Below are positions 14,727 to 18,312 of a stretch of 18,312 nucleotides of DNA, in pieces. The notes beneath the pieces are model-generated. The model worked only from the letters and a program-made list of their open reading frames with translations, did not search any database and was not told the origin of the DNA. The stretch spans positions 1 through 18,312 of the forward strand of contig JACVCM010000063.1 of the NCBI GenBank assembly GCA_016742125.1, in the 5' to 3' direction. A program made the position numbers and the translations under genes. Every line of letters starts with the position of its first letter. Within the stretch, counting starts at the first letter, position 1. This stretch comes from Sphingomonadaceae bacterium (GTDB taxonomy: Bacteria > Pseudomonadota > Alphaproteobacteria > Sphingomonadales > Sphingomonadaceae).

Positions 14727-17700
14727 GAAGCGGCGCTTCCGGCACGTGGCAGCGAGCCATCGGGCTCCAACCCGACTTCAACGGCGGAAACAACCACCGG
14801 CAGCATCGTGTTTGATGCGCCCGATGGCCTGGGTTCGATCACGCTCAATGGTGTGGCCGTGACGGCGATCGGCCAGACCTTTGTCACGCCCCTCGGCACT
14901 TTGACGATTACCGGCATTGCCCCGGGTAACATCGGTTACAGCTACACCCTTACCGACAACACGACCTCGCCAACGTCCAACGATGTATTCGCCGTTGTGG
15001 TCACGGACAGAGATGGCGATACAGCCTCGGCCAATCTGACCATCAACATCGTCGATGATGTGCCCACCGCGCGGAACGACACCGACAGTGTTCCGGCAGG
15101 GAACTATACCGCCCAGACCGGCAATGTAATCACCGGCGTGGGAACGACCAGTGGGAATGCCGGCGCCGACACGCCGGGCGCCGATGGCGCTCTGGTATCA
15201 GGCGCCCGCGCCGGGACAACCGCAGGCACATTTGCAGGCGTCGGAACGACGATTAACGGGCAATATGGCACGCTCACCATCGCGGCGAACGGCAGCTACA
15301 CCTATGTGCGCAATCCCGGCACCCCGGGCGGCGTCAACGATGTCTTCACCTATCAGATTACCGATGGCGACGGCGATACATCGACCGCAACGCTGACCAT
15401 AGCAATTGGCGACTTGCCACCTGTCGTGACGCAGGTTCCTACCACCGGCGAGGGCACCGTTGTTTTCGAGGCTGGATTGCCGGCACGCGGCAATGAGCCC
15501 CCGGGGTCGAATGCACCGGCACCCAGCGAGTCGACCAGCGGAACCATCACCTTCACGCCGGGCGACGCTCCCGCGACGGTGTCGATCAATGGAACCACGA
15601 TTACCGGGCCTGGACAGGTTATTACTGTGCCCACCGGTACGCTGGCCATCACAAGCTATAATCCGTCCGGCACGATCGGTTATACTTTCACCTTGACCGA
15701 CAACACATCGGGCGACAGCACATCGCAGACCTTTACGGTGACGGTCACCGATGCAGACGGAGATACTGACTCCAAACCGTTCACGATCACCATTGTCGAC
15801 GATGCGCCTACCGCCCGCAACGACAGCGCGACCCAAGGCGCCGAAAATGCGCCTGTTGTTGTGAATGTCATTACCAACGACACGAGCGGCGCCGACGGCG
15901 TCAGCCTGACCAACGGGGTTGCACTTGTTGCAGGGTCTCTCAGCGGAACCGGAAGTGTCGCCTATAATGGCGATGGCAGCTTTACCTATACCCCAGGGCG
16001 CGGCGAAGAGGGCATAGTTACCTTCCAATACCGCATTACGGATGGAGATGGTGATACGTCGACCGCAACCGTGACGATCACGCTCGCCAAGGATTCGGTG
16101 CCCTTTATCGAGATTGGCGGTGATCGCGATGTCGCAGAGGCCGGTTTGCCCGCGCGCGGCAGCGAGCCGGCAGGGTCGGATTCCGCAAGCAATTCTGAAA
16201 TTGCGACCGGTACCATCGCGCTGGGCACCGGGAATGACAGCATCGGGTCGCTAGTTATCAACGGAGTCAATGTGACCTCCGGTGGCACCGTGACCGGTGC
16301 CTCGGGGACCCTGACGGTTACGCTGGTTGCCGGTGAATATGGCTATTCCTACACATTGACCGACAACACGTCGGGCGATGCAACCATCGACAGCTTTGCG
16401 GTTGTCCTGACCGACAGCGACGGCGATACAGCAACGGATACTCTGGTCATTGCAATTGCCGACGATATGCCGACGGCGGTCGCAGACACAGACGCCATCG
16501 CTGCCGGTCAATATGGTCCGGCCACGGGCAATGTCATCACCGACGCGGCTGCAGGCGATGCAGGCGACAGCGACAACGGCGCCGATACGCCAGGTGCCGA
16601 CGGCGTTGTGGTGTCGGCGGTGTCCGGCAAGGATGCCGGAACCGTGGGCGGTACGACAAACGGCCAATATGGCGTGCTGACGTTGAATGCCGACGGCAGC
16701 TACAGCTATGTGCGCAACGCCGGAACGCCCGGTGGCGTTTCAGACGTTTTCACTTATACCATTCGCGATGGCGACGGCGACACGTCGAGCGCTACGCTGA
16801 CCATCAGCATCGCTGACAGCCCGACCACGCTCGATCTGCCGACCGAAGGCGAAGCTGGAACGCAAGTTGCCGAAGCGGGTCTGCCGACCGGTTCAAACGC
16901 CGCATCGAATAGCGAAACTACAGCCGGAACAATCGCTTTCACTGCGCCTGACGGTCCCGCCAAGGTCACCATCGATGGCGTTGCAGTAACCGCTGTGGGC
17001 CAGACCTTCACCGGCAGCTTTGGCACATTGACAATTACCAGCATCGCCAACGGTGCGATCGGCTATAGCTATTCATTGACCACCAACACCTCGGGCGATG
17101 CGACTTTCGACGATTTCGCGATTGTCGTAACCGACCAGGACGGGGACAACACGGCGGGGACGCTGGTGATCGACATCGTGGATGATGCACCCATAGCGCG
17201 CGCCGACATAGACTCGGTCACCGAAGACGACTTCTTTGGCGAAGAGGGCAATCCGCAAGCCGACGGCAATGTGCTGACCGGCATTGGCGGATTCGACGCC
17301 AATGCCACCGATGGCGTGGCCGATACACGCGGTGCCGATGGTGCCTCTGTGACCGGCGTGCGCTTTGGCGCGACGACAGGCTCGGTGGGTACCGGTCTGG
17401 CGGGCGTCTATGGCGAGCTCGTGCTCAATGCCGATGGCAGCTACAGCTATGTGCTCGATAACTTTAATCCGGCGGTGCAGGGCCTCGACAGCAACGACAC
17501 GCTGACCGAAATTTTCCATTACACGATCACCGATGGCGACGGCGACGCGCGCGAAACCACGCTGACCATCACCATCAATGGGTCGGACGACCCGATCACG
17601 ATCAACGGCCTGAACGTCGAAGGTCCGGAACTGATCGTCGACGAGGACGACCTGTCCGATGGTTCGGATCCCGCTCCGAAGGATCCGCTGACACAGACTG

Positions 17701-18312
17701 GCACATTCACCGTGAATGGGGTCGATGGCATAGCCGCCGTCACTATCGAGGGCGGCAATGTTGCGGTCGGCCAGACATTCGCCAGCGCCTTTGGTGTTTT
17801 CACAATTACATCGGTTTCGGCGCCCGTCGACGGCAACGCGACCAGTATCACCATTGGCTATAGCTATACCCTGACCGACAACACCGCGCACGGCAATGCG
17901 GGTGGCCAAAATTTCCTGACCGAAACCTTCGATATCGCTGTGACGGACACCGATGGTTCGACCGACAGCGCGACAATCGAGGTGCGCGTCGTCGATGATA
18001 TACCGACGGCAGTTGCCGACACCGACCTAATTGCCGGCGGCAGCAATGCACCAGCGACGGGCAATGTGATCACCGACGCCGAAGGCGACGGGGGTGCCGA
18101 TACGCGCGGTGCCGATGGCGCGAGTGTAACCGCAATCAGCGGCTTTGGCGGTGCGGGCAATGTTAACGGCACCACCAGCGGCCAATATGGTGTACTTACG
18201 ATCAACGCTGACGGCAGCTACAGCTATAATCGCAATAACGGTACGCCGGGCAATGTCAGCGATGTGTTCACCTACACCATCACCGACCTCGATGGCGACA
18301 CCTCGACCACCA
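14166..18312 (+). CDS. Giant repetitive type I-secreted adhesin, BapA/LapA/RTX-like (3' partial)
   Basis: The frame is open from ATG 14166 to the window end: 1382 codons with no stop, read codon by codon. AGGA at 14155-14158 may be the ribosome binding site, and an in-frame TAG at 14154 fixes the upstream limit. There is no Sec signal peptide. After a roughly 187-residue N-terminal region come five alternating pairs of about 110-140-residue beta-sandwich modules: type A, with motifs EAGLPARGSEP, GYSYTLTDNTSGD and VVTDxDGDT; and type B, VCBS-like, with GQYGTLTLNADGSYSYV and FTYTITDGDGDTSTATLTI. The many DxDGD motifs suggest calcium binding. I read no Cys or Trp and only about seven Lys, so it is strongly acidic, as RTX adhesins are. 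Expected C-terminal RTX repeats and type I secretion signal lie beyond the window. Role in cell-cell or surface attachment is inferred from family. Confidence 0.93.
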   Translation, partial: MDFKNSDIVTGPAIVDLGSADAAASLEAAATLAVAMQAGNILPLTADGQLVLPVGVGLDDIKVVGRDLVIQMPDGTQMIVPDGAVFVPQIVVDGVAVPPLNIAALLIGQEPVPEAGRPQSSGGNFADAVGDIGDPFGLGDLLPPTALAFPEPEEREIVPDLVDEEPTTIIITPDQPAGSVNATASVQEAALPARGSEPSGSNPTSTAETTTGSIVFDAPDGLGSITLNGVAVTAIGQTFVTPLGTLTITGIAPGNIGYSYTLTDNTTSPTSNDVFAVVVTDRDGDTASANLTINIVDDVPTARNDTDSVPAGNYTAQTGNVITGVGTTSGNAGADTPGADGALVSGARAGTTAGTFAGVGTTINGQYGTLTIAANGSYTYVRNPGTPGGVNDVFTYQITDGDGDTSTATLTIAIGDLPPVVTQVPTTGEGTVVFEAGLPARGNEPPGSNAPAPSESTSGTITFTPGDAPATVSINGTTITGPGQVITVPTGTLAITSYNPSGTIGYTFTLTDNTSGDSTSQTFTVTVTDADGDTDSKPFTITIVDDAPTARNDSATQGAENAPVVVNVITNDTSGADGVSLTNGVALVAGSLSGTGSVAYNGDGSFTYTPGRGEEGIVTFQYRITDGDGDTSTATVTITLAKDSVPFIEIGGDRDVAEAGLPARGSEPAGSDSASNSEIATGTIALGTGNDSIGSLVINGVNVTSGGTVTGASGTLTVTLVAGEYGYSYTLTDNTSGDATIDSFAVVLTDSDGDTATDTLVIAIADDMPTAVADTDAIAAGQYGPATGNVITDAAAGDAGDSDNGADTPGADGVVVSAVSGKDAGTVGGTTNGQYGVLTLNADGSYSYVRNAGTPGGVSDVFTYTIRDGDGDTSSATLTISIADSPTTLDLPTEGEAGTQVAEAGLPTGSNAASNSETTAGTIAFTAPDGPAKVTIDGVAVTAVGQTFTGSFGTLTITSIANGAIGYSYSLTTNTSGDATFDDFAIVVTDQDGDNTAGTLVIDIVDDAPIARADIDSVTEDDFFGEEGNPQADGNVLTGIGGFDANATDGVADTRGADGASVTGVRFGATTGSVGTGLAGVYGELVLNADGSYSYVLDNFNPAVQGLDSNDTLTEIFHYTITDGDGDARETTLTITINGSDDPITINGLNVEGPELIVDEDDLSDGSDPAPKDPLTQTGTFTVNGVDGIAAVTIEGGNVAVGQTFASAFGVFTITSVSAPVDGNATSITIGYSYTLTDNTAHGNAGGQNFLTETFDIAVTDTDGSTDSATIEVRVVDDIPTAVADTDLIAGGSNAPATGNVITDAEGDGGADTRGADGASVTAISGFGGAGNVNGTTSGQYGVLTINADGSYSYNRNNGTPGNVSDVFTYTITDLDGDTSTT
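14727..15059 (+). repeat. Adhesin module A1
   Basis: Residues 188-298. It opens with EAALPARGSEPSGS, then GSIVFDAPDG, LNGVAVTAIGQTF, GYSYTLTDNT, and VVVTDRDGDT before NIVDD. This resembles the type I secretion target repeat family of about 143 residues (T1SS-143). Confidence 0.8.
15060..15413 (+). repeat. Adhesin module B1, VCBS-like
   Basis: Residues 299-416. It has ARNDTDSV, GNVITG, GADTPGADGA, NGQYGTLTIAANGSYTYV, then DVFTYQITDGDGDTSTATLTI. The last two stretches match the core of the VCBS repeat. Confidence 0.82.
15468..15803 (+). repeat. Adhesin module A2
   Basis: Residues 435-546. EAGLPARGNEPPGS, SGTITFTPGDAPATVSINGT, GYTFTLTDNTSGD, TVTDADGDTD, ending TIVDD. It begins 741 bases after A1. 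Confidence 0.8.
15804..16100 (+). repeat. Adhesin module B2, divergent cadherin-like type
   Basis: Residues about 547-645. ARNDSATQGAENAPVVVNV, NDTSGADGVSL, VAYNGDGSFTYTPGRGEEG and FQYRITDGDGDTSTATVTI. It lacks the GADTPGADG segment of the other B modules and looks like the bacterial cadherin-like (Big_9) fold, so it occupies the B slot but belongs to a different family. Confidence 0.72.
16137..16466 (+). repeat. Adhesin module A3
   Basis: Residues 658-767. EAGLPARGSEPAGS, ATGTIALGTGNDSIGSLVING, GYSYTLTDNTSGDAT, VVLTDSDGDTATD, ending AIADD. It begins 669 bases after A2. Confidence 0.8.
16467..16817 (+). repeat. Adhesin module B3, VCBS-like
   Basis: Residues 768-884. AVADTDAIAAGQYGPATGNVI, GADTPGADGV, NGQYGVLTLNADGSYSYV and FTYTIRDGDGDTSSATLTI. 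Confidence 0.82.
16872..17186 (+). repeat. Adhesin module A4, shortened opening linker
   Basis: Residues 903-1007. It opens EAGLPTGSNAAS, lacking the ARGSEP of the other A modules, then AGTIAFTAPDGPAKVTIDG, GYSYSLTTNTSGDATFDD and VTDQDGDN, ending DIVDD. It begins 735 bases after A3. Confidence 0.8.
17187..17591 (+). repeat. Adhesin module B4, full-length VCBS repeat
   Basis: Residues 1008-1142. It is longer than the other B modules and contains the classical VCBS pattern: YGELVLNADGSYSYVLDN, NPAVQGLDSNDTLTEIF, HYTITDGDGDARETTLTI and INGSDD. An acidic insertion TEDDFFGEEGN follows its start. Confidence 0.87.
17592..17999 (+). repeat. Adhesin module A5, divergent
   Basis: Residues 1143-1278. 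In place of the EAGLPARG linker it has VDEDDLSDGSDPAPKDP, then TGTFTVNGVDGIAAVTIEGG, VGQTFASAFGVFTIT, IGYSYTLTDNT and VTDTDGSTDSATIEV, ending VVDD. It is the longest A module, with insertions before and after the TLTDNT motif. Confidence 0.78.
18000..18312 (+). repeat. Adhesin module B5, cut by the window end
   Basis: Residues 1279 onward. AVADTDLIAGGSNAPATGNVI, GADTRGADGASV, SGQYGVLTINADGSYSYN, then FTYTITDLDGDTST at the last codons. It is closest to B3 in layout. More modules probably follow. Confidence 0.8.

Noticed and set aside
17073..17909. Long minus-strand frame of 278 codons opposite the adhesin repeats, and similar ones at 15198-16028 and 16251-16667
   Set aside because: They mirror the repeats of the plus-strand adhesin, have no domain motifs or ribosome binding sites, and arise from its G+C-rich third-position bias.
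14727..18312. Regularly spaced repeats as a possible CRISPR array
   Set aside because: The period is about 700 bases and follows codon-level protein modules; there are no short repeats with unique spacers.

Overview
The window reads as chromosomal DNA of a G+C-rich alphaproteobacterium, most likely a member of the Sphingomonadales. This is inferred from codon usage and from the style of the Tad proteins (a TadG-like protein without a visible vWA motif, a very short CpaD-like lipoprotein); I could not run a search. It holds two surface-attachment systems separated by a two-component regulator. No rRNA, tRNA, CRISPR or transposase was seen.

Region 1 (1-11443, + strand) is a tightly packed Tad/Flp (type IVc) pilus operon. 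The order is cpaC secretin (5' end cut by the window), small CpaD-like lipoprotein, tadG-like, two tadE-like pseudopilins, cpaE, cpaF, tadB, tadC, tadD, a second TPR protein, and the prepilin peptidase cpaA at the far 3' end. Genes overlap or lie a few bases apart, so one polycistronic message is likely. CpaF is the motor ATPase, TadB/TadC the inner-membrane platform, CpaC the outer-membrane pore, CpaE the localisation factor, TadE/TadE/TadG the minor components and CpaA the protease that matures prepilins. The major pilin (flp) and cpaB are not in the window and presumably lie upstream or elsewhere.

Region 2 (11436-13794, - strand) is a NarL/LuxR-type response regulator and its HisKA_3-type membrane histidine kinase, in the order kinase then regulator with an 8-bp overlap. 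The regulator gene runs head-on into cpaA with an 8-bp 3' overlap. The kinase has a normal His box and N box but poorly conserved ATP-lid G boxes.

Region 3 (13795-14165) is an intergenic region shared by the divergent kinase and adhesin genes. It contains an A+T-rich block, overlapping direct and inverted repeats, a perfect 7-bp hairpin and a possible 47-codon leader ORF in the same frame as the adhesin.

Region 4 (14166-18312, + strand) is the 5' part of a giant adhesin gene that is still open at the window edge (at least 1382 codons, no stop). After a roughly 187-residue N-terminal region without a Sec signal peptide come five alternating pairs of two Ig-like/VCBS-like modules with D-x-D-G-D motifs. 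This is typical of type I-secreted RTX/BapA/LapA-like biofilm adhesins. The secretion genes are not in view. Taken together, the window looks like an attachment island, with pilus and giant adhesin flanking a possible shared regulator; the regulatory link is inference.
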